Positions 1-5,782 of a DNA stretch of 11,715 nucleotides are shown here, in pieces. The DNA is from Nitrospira sp. UBA5699 (lineage in GTDB: Bacteria; Nitrospirota; Nitrospiria; Nitrospirales; Nitrospiraceae). The notes under the pieces are model-generated. The model did no database searches, had not been told where the DNA came from, and saw only the letters and a program-made list of their open reading frames with translations. The DNA is taken from NCBI GenBank assembly GCA_002420105.1, contig DIHJ01000037.1, positions 33,676 to 45,390 of the forward strand. The letters are read 5' to 3'. The first letter of the stretch is position 1, and the number at the start of each line of letters is the position of its first letter. A program made the position numbers and the translations under genes.

Positions 1-20
1 CGGCCTTGCTCAACAGCCTG

Positions 21-1382
21 CTAGTACCGGAGGCTGAACGAGAGGATGCCGAGGTGGATTGAAGTACGATAGTGTCCGTTGACCGTCGGATTCAGATTCG
101 CGGTGATGGTCCGCGGCTCATAGATCCATGCCTGATAGGCCAGGTCGAAGCCGACGGCCTTCGGCGCCAGGCGCGAACTCTCCGCCCCCCCGCAGGCCAG
201 CATGCCGAGAAATCTTCCGCCGTCCTTGCACAACACGCCGGCTCCCACGGACAGAGTATTGGCGGTAAACGAGGCGATGCCCGGGTTGAAGGTCGTGTCC
301 GGAATCGGGTTTTCCGTTCTGGTGTAGCCTGCCCGGACCGCCACGTCCCACCGCGACAGCCAGTCGGGATCCATCCGCTTGTACTCCGTTCCCACGGCAA
401 TCACGGGCACGGTGTTCCACTGCTGGGGCCCGGGCAATGTCCCTCCCTGGGGAAACTGCAGGTCGAAGTTGCGCACTGATTTCCAGTCGACGTATTCCAC
501 ATCAAGTTCCAGCTTCCATTCGTGCCGGCTGTCCCGGACGGGCCAGAGGGCGACGGCTCCACGATAAATCTGCGGGAGAACGATGGCGGTCGAGGCATCG
601 GTGACCTTGGCGCCGTTGGCCCACAGCGCGCCGTCCAAGGGCAACCGGGCCTGACTCGTATAGATCAGCCCGATCGACGCCAGAGGCTTTCCCTGCTCAT
701 TGCGCATGGGAGTGTACAGCATGCTGGCGGTGAACCCGGCGCCCGTCCCTTTGCCCTGGAACTCCACCGACGCGCCCGCCGGAATCCCCGAGCCGCCGGG
801 CCAGACGAGACGCTGCTCGACATGTCCCTCTCCCAGAAAACTGGCAAACGTGTAGACATCCGCGCTGAGCCCGAACGCCAATTGATCGCTCAGCTTGTAG
901 GCGATCGTCGGCTTGATATCGATCAGCGGAAGCATCGAAGACGTCGACGCGGAGTTGAACGGACCGTCCGTCGGATACCTGGTGTTGAGCCCGTACGGCG
1001 TGGTGAGACCGATCCCGACCGTGATGTCCGAAAGACTCCGCCATCCCACGGCGCCGAGATTGGCGCTGAAGTAGCCGTGGCTCGGCGGGGGAAACACGGC
1101 GCTACCGCCGAAATCACCCCGGACATCCGCGCCCGCCTGGGTCTTCACCTTGACCGACCCTCCCATGAGGGCCGTCCCTCCGAGAATCTGGATTCCCTCG
1201 GCCTGAGTCAAACCGGCCGGGTTGAAATGAATCGCGGAGGCATCGTCCGCTTGCGCGCTGAACGCGTTGCCTTGACCTGCGGCCGCAGCCCCCTGCGGCT
1301 GAAACCGAATGGCTTGAGCAGCGGCGAAAGCCGGATGGAGCCAGAGCGAGATCGAGACCAGAACAGCGACGAACCAGACCAT
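21..1382 (-). CDS. FadL/OmpP1/TodX-family outer-membrane transport protein
   Basis: Predicted outer-membrane beta-barrel of the FadL family, which carries long-chain fatty acids and other hydrophobic molecules across the outer membrane. From the chosen ATG the protein is 453 residues, usual for the family. Residues 1-20 form a signal peptide (hydrophobic run, then AFA before the cut). The mature N-terminus has the family pattern of Gly/Ala-rich hatch followed by DDASAIHFNPAGL (NPAG at 54-57). The rest alternates as barrel strands and the chain ends in SLRY, a terminal aromatic typical of BAM substrates. I chose ATG at 1382 because the signal peptide begins there and GGAAG lies 9 nt upstream. 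In-frame ATG at 1475 and TTG at 1517 would add a long charged stretch before the signal. It is divergent from luxR. Substrate cannot be read from sequence; the neighbourhood makes AHLs worth considering. Only 20 bases follow the stop, so no terminator could be judged. Confidence 0.85.
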   Translation of the reverse strand: MVWFVAVLVSISLWLHPAFAAAQAIRFQPQGAAAAGQGNAFSAQADDASAIHFNPAGLTQAEGIQILGGTALMGGSVKVKTQAGADVRGDFGGSAVFPPPSHGYFSANLGAVGWRSLSDITVGIGLTTPYGLNTRYPTDGPFNSASTSSMLPLIDIKPTIAYKLSDQLAFGLSADVYTFASFLGEGHVEQRLVWPGGSGIPAGASVEFQGKGTGAGFTASMLYTPMRNEQGKPLASIGLIYTSQARLPLDGALWANGAKVTDASTAIVLPQIYRGAVALWPVRDSRHEWKLELDVEYVDWKSVRNFDLQFPQGGTLPGPQQWNTVPVIAVGTEYKRMDPDWLSRWDVAVRAGYTRTENPIPDTTFNPGIASFTANTLSVGAGVLCKDGGRFLGMLACGGAESSRLAPKAVGFDLAYQAWIYEPRTITANLNPTVNGHYRTSIHLGILSFSLRY

Positions 1383-1508
1383 GCCGGGAAACTTCCGATG
1401 AGGTCGAAAAAGAATCGCGCAATGGTACAGGGGGCCCCTTGTTTGGTCCACACTGGCAATTCTGCGTAAGACCATCAGGAACTCGCTTCTGCCGCTCCCG
1501 CAGGGTGA

Positions 1509-1521
1509 GGAATACAATTCC
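1509..1521. promoter_or_regulatory. Short palindrome in the fadL-luxR divergent intergenic region
   Basis: GGAAT-ACA-ATTCC is a perfect 5-3-5 inverted repeat. If one base is bulged it extends to GAGG on the left and CCTC on the right. It sits in the gap between the divergent fadL-like and luxR genes, just upstream of the candidate luxR promoter. It could be an operator for either gene. It does not match the lux-box form seen at 3270-3295, and a repeat this short can occur by chance. Confidence 0.25.
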
Positions 1522-1524
1522 CTC

Positions 1525-1553
1525 TTTCATCCCGTCATCGCTCAGCGTATACT
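1525..1553 (+). promoter_or_regulatory. Candidate sigma70-type promoter for luxR
   Basis: TATACT at 1548-1553 matches five of six bases of the -10 consensus. TTTCAT at 1525-1530, 17 bp upstream, is a poor -35 (three of six). The expected transcript start near 1560 would give a leader of about 30 nt to the luxR ATG. A weak -35 would fit a promoter needing an activator, but that is only a suggestion. Confidence 0.35.
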
Positions 1554-1590
1554 GGACTTACTTTTCATCCCCTTTCAGTCCGGGTGCTTC

Positions 1591-2406
1591 ATGGCACGAA
1601 TCCCCAGTCGGGCCTTTCCCAAACAACTGTTCGACAATCTGTCAAAGCAGGAATGCCAGAACGCCCTCGAAGTCGTGCATTATGCGGCGCAAGCGGAAAC
1701 GTCCCAGGAAATCAGGGACGTGCTGGTACGGTTTCAGGAGCTCTTTCCGTTTAATCGCCTGCTCGGCGGACTTGCGCGCCTGGGACCAGGAGGGACCTTT
1801 CAGGGATTCATGAACGTCATCAACGTGAGTTATCCCGATAAATGGCTCCGTCTCTACTGGCAGAACAGCTATTACGAAGTGGATCCGGTGTTCAAATCGG
1901 CGATGCAGTCTCCCGGCACTCGCCATTGGAAGGCCGCGTACAGCACAGCGGATTCCGAGAAGGAACGGGATTTTATCCAGGCTGCCAGGGAATTCGGCCT
2001 GGGGGACGGCATCACGACGGCCGCCGCCGATAACGCCTGCGGGGTCGCCACGTTCTGTTCATTTGCCGGAATGGACGGCATCGAAGCGGAGCGGTACCTC
2101 AACCTGGTCGAATACCTGGGCCACCATCTCCATCTCGCGCTCATACGGGCGGAGCCCAGACATGCGTCGACCCTGGACAAATGCGTCAAGCAACTCACGG
2201 TTCGCGAGCTGACCATCCTGAACTGGATGAAGAACGGGAAGACGAACTGGGAAATCGCCCAGATCCTGGGCGTGACGGAACGGACCATCCGCTTCCACGT
2301 CGAGAGCATCTTCTCAAAACTGGACGTGACCTCACGCTCGCAGGCCGTCGCCACGGCCCTGGAGCACGGACTCCCCAATCTGCACGGTCTGCCCACGGCG
2401 GTCTGA
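1591..2406 (+). CDS. luxR: LuxR-family quorum-sensing transcriptional regulator (AHL receptor)
   Basis: A 271-residue cytoplasmic transcription factor. Residues about 30-190 are an autoinducer-binding domain carrying the family signature YPxxWxxxY...YYxxDPV: W85, Y89, D98, P99, then W113 and G140. These correspond to the AHL-pocket Trp, Tyr, Asp, Trp and Gly of TraR/LuxR proteins. Residues about 200-262 are a GerE-type helix-turn-helix: LTVRE at 202-206, G216, EIA at 221-223, the recognition helix around TERTIRFH (229-236), then KL and the R/A-rich end. With the pocket residues intact it should bind an AHL and then DNA, probably the palindrome at 3270-3295. The ATG at 1591 has no good Shine-Dalgarno sequence, so the start is slightly uncertain, though no upstream in-frame start fits better. 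The gene converges with luxI, 56 bp apart. Confidence 0.93.
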   Translation: MARIPSRAFPKQLFDNLSKQECQNALEVVHYAAQAETSQEIRDVLVRFQELFPFNRLLGGLARLGPGGTFQGFMNVINVSYPDKWLRLYWQNSYYEVDPVFKSAMQSPGTRHWKAAYSTADSEKERDFIQAAREFGLGDGITTAAADNACGVATFCSFAGMDGIEAERYLNLVEYLGHHLHLALIRAEPRHASTLDKCVKQLTVRELTILNWMKNGKTNWEIAQILGVTERTIRFHVESIFSKLDVTSRSQAVATALEHGLPNLHGLPTAV

Positions 2407-2462
2407 CCGGATCGCCCGCGCAGGCGGCCCTCAACGGCCTTTTCATCCCACGGACGGACTCC

Positions 2463-3200
2463 TCAGGCCGCCTCCCCTTGCGTTTGAAAATTCCTCGACA
2501 GCGTCCGGTCGGACATCGGCATGCGGCCGTTTCGGGCGGGAGACTGCGCATCGATCGACGAGAACCATCTCAGCGCCTCGGGACGTTTGCCGGCGCCGTT
2601 GGAACGGAACTCATCGAGATCGATGAGCGAGGCGACCGACACCGCCTGGGCGGGAGGCAACGCCACCGGTTCGCCGATGGTTTGACAGGGCCATCCCATG
2701 AGACGGAGGGCGCGGAGCAGCCGCTTCTCGACCACGATGTAGGTAAAGCGGACCTCATGCGCCAGACACCATTGGTACGCGCCCTTGATCACGGTGCACA
2801 TCACCTTCGTGGATAGGCTGCGATCCGTAATGCGTGGGTCGACCGCCAGGCGGGTGATCTCGGCGGTATCCAGTTCCTTGCGCACCCTGTGCGAGCCGAC
2901 GAGGCAGGCGCTGAATTCGCTTTCCAGCATGAAGGGCACCGGAGCCTGCGTCATGCGCACGATCCCGAGAAGCCGCCCCCAGTCGGAGAACACTCCGATG
3001 GAATGGCTCCAGGCGTCGTAGATGTCCGTTTCAAGTCCGCTGCCTGTTTCCGGCACCCATTTCAACTCTTCGGCAAACACCCGGTGCCGCAATCGATAGG
3101 CTTCCCGCAACTCCTCCTCGCTCTCCAGGGTCTTCACCAGAAACTCGCCCTCGGAAAAACACAGCTTCTTCGCCTCCGACATCACCGATTGCATCATCAT
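2463..3200 (-). CDS. luxI: LuxI-family acyl-homoserine-lactone synthase
   Basis: Makes an N-acyl-homoserine lactone from S-adenosylmethionine and an acyl-ACP or acyl-CoA in the cytoplasm. From the chosen start the protein is 245 residues. All classical LuxI signature positions are present: R38, F42, W48 (RxxxF then W), E57, D59 and D62, R82 in GIVRM, and E114/R117 in EITRL. Their spacing matches LuxI/EsaI almost residue for residue. A tail of about 40 residues after the core makes it longer than many LuxI proteins; the acyl chain cannot be predicted. I chose the ATG triplet cluster at 3192-3200 because AAAGGGGGG lies directly upstream. The in-frame ATG at 3266 would put the operator palindrome three bases from the start codon and add 22 residues before the conserved core. 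Exosortase/PEP-CTERM-associated acyltransferases share the fold, but the adjacent luxR and lux box favour AHL synthesis. Confidence 0.93.
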   Translation of the reverse strand: MMMQSVMSEAKKLCFSEGEFLVKTLESEEELREAYRLRHRVFAEELKWVPETGSGLETDIYDAWSHSIGVFSDWGRLLGIVRMTQAPVPFMLESEFSACLVGSHRVRKELDTAEITRLAVDPRITDRSLSTKVMCTVIKGAYQWCLAHEVRFTYIVVEKRLLRALRLMGWPCQTIGEPVALPPAQAVSVASLIDLDEFRSNGAGKRPEALRWFSSIDAQSPARNGRMPMSDRTLSRNFQTQGEAA

Positions 3201-3201
3201 G

Positions 3202-3210
3202 CCCCCCTTT
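3202..3210 (-). promoter_or_regulatory. Ribosome-binding site that decides the luxI start
   Basis: Read on the minus strand this is AAAGGGGGG, followed by one base and then three consecutive ATG codons (3200, 3197 and 3194). The spacing from AAGGG suits the first to third ATG. No comparable site precedes the upstream ATG at 3266. Confidence 0.6.
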
Positions 3211-3269
3211 GCGGTTGACGGACTTTGAGTCACGAATGGCGGGGATCGTTTCAGAAATGTCAGCATTCC

Positions 3270-3295
3270 GTCACCTGGCGGAACCGCCAGGTGAC
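3270..3295. promoter_or_regulatory. Lux-box operator, perfect 26-bp palindrome
   Basis: Left arm GTCACCTGGCGG (3270-3281), centre AA, right arm CCGCCAGGTGAC (3284-3295): 12 of 12 positions pair. The central 20 bp (3273-3292) read ACCTG-N10-CAGGT, the same arms and the same 20-bp length as the V. fischeri lux box. The site lies 70 bp upstream of the luxI start and 93 bp upstream of the first kinase, between two divergent transcription units, with a luxR gene adjacent. It is therefore the expected LuxR-AHL binding site, probably acting on both sides. A symmetrical hairpin in RNA is possible, but a two-base loop makes DNA binding the better reading. Confidence 0.82.
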
Positions 3296-3319
3296 CATCG
3301 CGCGGACCTCGCGTACAGT
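3291..3319 (+). promoter_or_regulatory. Candidate lux-box-dependent promoter of the kinase operon
   Basis: GTGACC at 3291-3296 matches four of six -35 bases and overlaps the right end of the lux palindrome. After 17 bp comes TACAGT at 3314-3319, matching four of six -10 bases. Transcription would start near 3326. That places the palindrome centre (3282.5) about 43 bp upstream, close to the -42.5 position at which LuxR activates its classical target promoter. The mirrored minus-strand promoter for luxI is much less clear: GTGACG as -35, but no good -10. Confidence 0.5.
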
Positions 3320-3387
3320 TGAATCATCTACCTGCTGCGTCTTTGCGCCGGTGCGTTCCGGGGACGGGATAAGGAGAGGATGGCTTG

Positions 3388-4209
3388 ATGGCACAGGATT
3401 CTTGCGGATTTACGATCATTGGTGGATTTCGTGAGCCTGCTTCGACGGAACCGGCACGTCCGTCCACACACAATCGGGAATCTCGTCAGACTTCCTCTGA
3501 CAATGCCTGGCCCGGCCAGAGCCGAAACGTACGGGGCGACCTGGCGCTGGCGCTCGTTGCGGCGGAGGAACGATTGGGGGCGCTCCTTGAGGACCGCAGC
3601 CGGCTGGGTCGGGAACTTCACCAGCGCATTCTGGGATCGCTCAATGCCGTCAGCCTCACCCTTCGCACGAATCCCACGAGAGGCTCGAAGGCCGCGGAGG
3701 GCACCGCGCGGGCCGGCGACTCCGTCATCAAGCAGATCGATCGGGTGGTCCGGGACCTCCGGCAGCTCATTCTCCGGCTTGAATCAGGAACGCTTCACCG
3801 GTTCAGCCTGACCTCGGAGCTTCGGCGCCTGGTCGCCGCCTACACGTCGATCAGCCCGCTCGCCGTCACGCTCGATATCCGGCCGAATGCGCTGGCGTGC
3901 CTGACCCAGGAAGAAGCCCACGAGCTCCTGACGGTGGCCAGGGAAGCGCTGAGCAATTGCGTGCGTCACGCGGAAGCCTCCCGGGCCACGATCGCGCTGC
4001 ACAGCCGTCGAACGCGGATCGCCTTCACGGTGTGCGATGACGGGAAGGGGTTCTCGCCGACGGATCGGCAGCGGACGGGCTACGGCCTGGCCGACATGGC
4101 ATCCCGGGTGGAAAAGCTCGGATGGCAACTGTCCATATCGTCACAGATCGGGCGCGGCACCAGGATCACGGCCGAGTATGCGCCGGGACCGGTGTTGTCG
4201 GCCGTGTGA
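3388..4209 (+). CDS. Soluble HisKA_3-type sensor histidine kinase, divergent H-box
   Basis: A 273-residue cytoplasmic kinase of the NarX/DesK class. Residues 1-50 are polar and look disordered, with no sensor domain or membrane segment. Residues about 60-135 form the dimerisation/phosphotransfer helices with H78 in RELHQRILGSL. Residues about 175-265 are the GHKL ATPase: N-box EALSN (E186, N190), DDGKG (D217) and GYGL (231-234). The residue after His is Gln instead of Asp/Glu, and the Gln four positions on is Gly, so the DxxxQ phosphatase motif of this family is absent. The ATP site looks intact. ATG 3388 is chosen because AGAGGA ends 7 nt upstream; the preceding TTG at 3385 is possible. It is first in an operon with another kinase 19 nt downstream and lies directly behind the lux palindrome. 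Signal and partner are unknown. Confidence 0.88.
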   Translation: MAQDSCGFTIIGGFREPASTEPARPSTHNRESRQTSSDNAWPGQSRNVRGDLALALVAAEERLGALLEDRSRLGRELHQRILGSLNAVSLTLRTNPTRGSKAAEGTARAGDSVIKQIDRVVRDLRQLILRLESGTLHRFSLTSELRRLVAAYTSISPLAVTLDIRPNALACLTQEEAHELLTVAREALSNCVRHAEASRATIALHSRRTRIAFTVCDDGKGFSPTDRQRTGYGLADMASRVEKLGWQLSISSQIGRGTRITAEYAPGPVLSAV

Positions 4210-4228
4210 CGTCCCGCGAGGATGCGGC

Positions 4229-5098
4229 ATGAAGTTTGACAAACTCACGAAACCCATGAAGCGGATGGTGCGCGTAAGCACGACGCCGGCGCGCGCGCCC
4301 GGACGAATGGCGGACGGCCGGTTCAACGATCAACAGAAGGGAGGGCCGACTCTCATGCCTGCACAACAGTCCAGAGGGGAAAATCTCCGCAAGCTTCTCA
4401 AAGTGCAAGAAGCGGAACGCCGGCGAATCGCGCGGGAATTGCACGACGAGTTCGGGCAGCATCTCACCGGACTGAAGTTCGACCTCACGTGGCTGCGCAG
4501 CAACCTCGGGCAGCGACCTCAAGCCGTCAACCCCGCTTCGCTCATCAAGAAGACCGAGGCCATGATTGCGGCGGTGGAAGCCCTGATGGTCTCCATCCGG
4601 CAGACCGCCACCTCGTTGCATCCGAGCATGCTCGACGATCTGGGGCTCCTGCCCGCCGTCGAATGCCTCGCGAAGGAATTCCAGACCCGGACCGGCATCC
4701 AATGCAGCACGCTCATCGATCCGGCGCTGGGGGATCTCAAAATCACCCTCGATTCATCCACGGCGCTCTACCGGATCGTTCAAGAGTTCCTCACCAACGT
4801 CGTGCGCCATGCCCAGGCTTCTGCCGTGAACATCACGCTGTTCGAACGGACCGAGGAACTCGTGCTGGAGCTGGTCGACAACGGAAAGGGCATCGACCGG
4901 CACCAGATGAAACAGCGCGGGTCGCTCGGACTGCGGGGCATGTGCGACCGTGTCGCCATGCTGGACGGGACGGTCGCCATCGTCGGAGAGCCGGGCCACG
5001 GGACGACCATCTCGATCACGCTGCCGTTCGCGGCACTCATCGAGGGGAAAGCCGGCTCGCTGGACGAACACCCTCATGCTGTCCGAACGTCCCACTGA
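4229..5098 (+). CDS. Soluble HisKA_3-type sensor histidine kinase
   Basis: A cytoplasmic kinase of 289 residues from ATG 4229, with no sensor domain or membrane helix. Residues about 1-45 are basic and low in structure. Residues 50-140 form the HisKA_3 helices, with the complete H-box RRRIARELHDEFGQ: phospho-accepting H72, D73 and Q77, the DxxxQ phosphatase motif. The typical ATSLHPSMLDDLGL follows at about 127-140. Residues 175-267 are the GHKL ATPase: N190 in EFLTN, D217 in VDNGKGI, and the glycine-rich GSLGLRG at 231-237. It follows the first kinase by 19 nt, GAGGA lies 6 nt before ATG 4229, and the two are probably co-transcribed. ATG 4355 (247 residues) is a serious alternative, having GGAGGG 9 nt upstream and starting right at the conserved part. 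The two kinases may form heterodimers; the downstream receiver lacks the normal phosphoacceptor, so the true partner is open. Confidence 0.88.
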   Translation: MKFDKLTKPMKRMVRVSTTPARAPGRMADGRFNDQQKGGPTLMPAQQSRGENLRKLLKVQEAERRRIARELHDEFGQHLTGLKFDLTWLRSNLGQRPQAVNPASLIKKTEAMIAAVEALMVSIRQTATSLHPSMLDDLGLLPAVECLAKEFQTRTGIQCSTLIDPALGDLKITLDSSTALYRIVQEFLTNVVRHAQASAVNITLFERTEELVLELVDNGKGIDRHQMKQRGSLGLRGMCDRVAMLDGTVAIVGEPGHGTTISITLPFAALIEGKAGSLDEHPHAVRTSH

Positions 5099-5126
5099 TC
5101 GGACAGGCGACGAGGAGGCGGCCTGC

Positions 5127-5243
5127 ATGCCTCCCCGGCATCTGCCCCGCCCCACGCGGGACGCCCGCCCTCCGGCTCGTCGGACGACCGTGCCGATCGA
5201 CGGGCAATCCTTTCGCTGCGGACTCGCTGGAACCGGGATATGA
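5127..5243 (+). CDS. Possible 38-residue Arg/Pro-rich small protein coupled to the receiver gene
   Basis: A short open frame, starting MPPRHLPRPTRDARPP and ending GLAGTGI, with no recognisable family, in the 141-bp gap between the second kinase and the receiver gene. AGGAGG (5113-5118) lies 8 nt before its ATG, one of the best ribosome sites in the window. Its TGA overlaps the receiver ATG in the form ATGA (5240-5243), and the receiver itself has no convincing ribosome site. This is the layout of a translational-coupling leader ORF. Third positions are about 70% G/C, in line with the genes around it but not decisive at this length. It may make a real peptide or merely deliver ribosomes. Confidence 0.42.
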   Translation: MPPRHLPRPTRDARPPARRTTVPIDGQSFRCGLAGTGI

Positions 5244-5647
5244 ACATCGTACTCGTCGATCAGGATTCGGCCACCCGTGCAAGGCTCAAACGCCGCCTGG
5301 GGAAGATCCGGGGAATCGCCGTCATCGGCGAGGCTTCCGAATCCGAAGAGGCCGCCGCGATGATCGTCAACCGCAAACCTGATCTCGTCATCCTCGAGGC
5401 CGAACTGCGGAACGGGAGCGGCATCGATGTGCTTCGGCACCTCAAGCAGCTGCTTCTGCGCCCGACGGTGATCGTCGTGACGAATCAGGCGTCGCAGGAG
5501 CTTCGGTCGGCCTGCGCCGACGCCGGCGCGGATTTCTTCTTCGACAAATCTCTTGAAGATCGAAAAGTCGTCGACACCGTCCGGCTGCTCTCCGTCCCGG
5601 GTCCGGAGCCTGATCTGCCGGGCGCCGTCCAATCACTGCCGACGTAG
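5240..5647 (+). CDS. Stand-alone receiver-domain protein with Asp-to-Glu phosphosite
   Basis: A 135-residue CheY-like receiver with no output domain; after about residue 118 there is only a short Pro/Gly-rich tail. The fold is recognisable: VDQD with acidic residues D7 and D9, PDLVILEAEL around the phosphosite, T81 in VIVVTN, and K103 in FFFDKS. The phospho-accepting position, five residues after D48 in the PDLxxLD pattern, is Glu (E53, codon GAG), whereas acid pocket, Thr and Lys are kept. Family knowledge says Glu here cannot be phosphorylated normally and sometimes mimics the active state. The start has no good ribosome site and overlaps the preceding small ORF (ATGA). It is last in the two-kinase operon; the next gene has its own promoter. 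It could be a locked adaptor, an allosteric partner of the kinases or a decoy. Confidence 0.87.
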   Translation: MNIVLVDQDSATRARLKRRLGKIRGIAVIGEASESEEAAAMIVNRKPDLVILEAELRNGSGIDVLRHLKQLLLRPTVIVVTNQASQELRSACADAGADFFFDKSLEDRKVVDTVRLLSVPGPEPDLPGAVQSLPT

Positions 5648-5694
5648 CCGCCTGTCTCCGGCCGATCCCCCGGACGGAACCGAGACGGTCGGAT

Positions 5695-5723
5695 TTGACA
5701 GTTACGTTGTTGCTGTCTAGGAT
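5695..5723 (+). promoter_or_regulatory. Sigma70-type promoter for the yqhA-patatin operon
   Basis: TTGACA (5695-5700) is a perfect -35. After exactly 17 bp comes TAGGAT (5718-5723), four of six -10 bases. The expected start near 5730 leaves a leader of about 53 nt to the ATG at 5783, which has AGGAG four bases upstream. This separates the operon from the two-component operon before it. No lux-box-like repeat was seen here. Confidence 0.65.
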
Positions 5724-5782
5724 ACCGCTCCCATCAGGCCGTACCTTCCCGTACGTCGGCATCACCATTAATCAGGAGCCCC

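Noticed and set aside
522..1469. A 315-codon plus-strand open frame opposite the fadL-like gene
   Set aside because: The product is highly charged and Arg-rich without a domain, and lies antisense to a barrel protein with signal peptide and NPAG motif.
2399..2409. CGGTC-T-GACCG palindrome across the luxR stop codon
   Set aside because: Five-base arms in GC-rich coding sequence, not linked to a T run or promoter. Likely chance.
2407..2462. Possible bidirectional terminator between convergent luxR and luxI
   Set aside because: Only a four-base GGCC/GGCC stem with TTTT on the plus strand is visible, too weak to call. On the minus strand no T run follows.
2463..3200. Exosortase/PEP-CTERM-associated acyltransferase instead of an AHL synthase
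   Set aside because: The fold is shared, but there is no exosortase, PEP-CTERM protein or exopolysaccharide gene here. An AHL-type LuxR and a lux box are adjacent.
3201..3266. Upstream ATG of luxI at 3266, adding 22 residues
   Set aside because: It would place the lux palindrome three bases from the start codon, has no good ribosome site, and lengthens the region before the conserved LuxI core. The ATG cluster at 3192-3200 follows a strong ribosome site.
4754..5632. A 292-codon minus-strand open frame across the second kinase and receiver
   Set aside because: Antisense to two recognised domains and rich in Arg/Asp/Gly; no family resemblance.
5648..5694. Terminator after the receiver gene
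   Set aside because: A TCCGG/CCGGA pairing exists, but the stem is only five bases and no T run follows, so I could not support it despite the clear promoter downstream.
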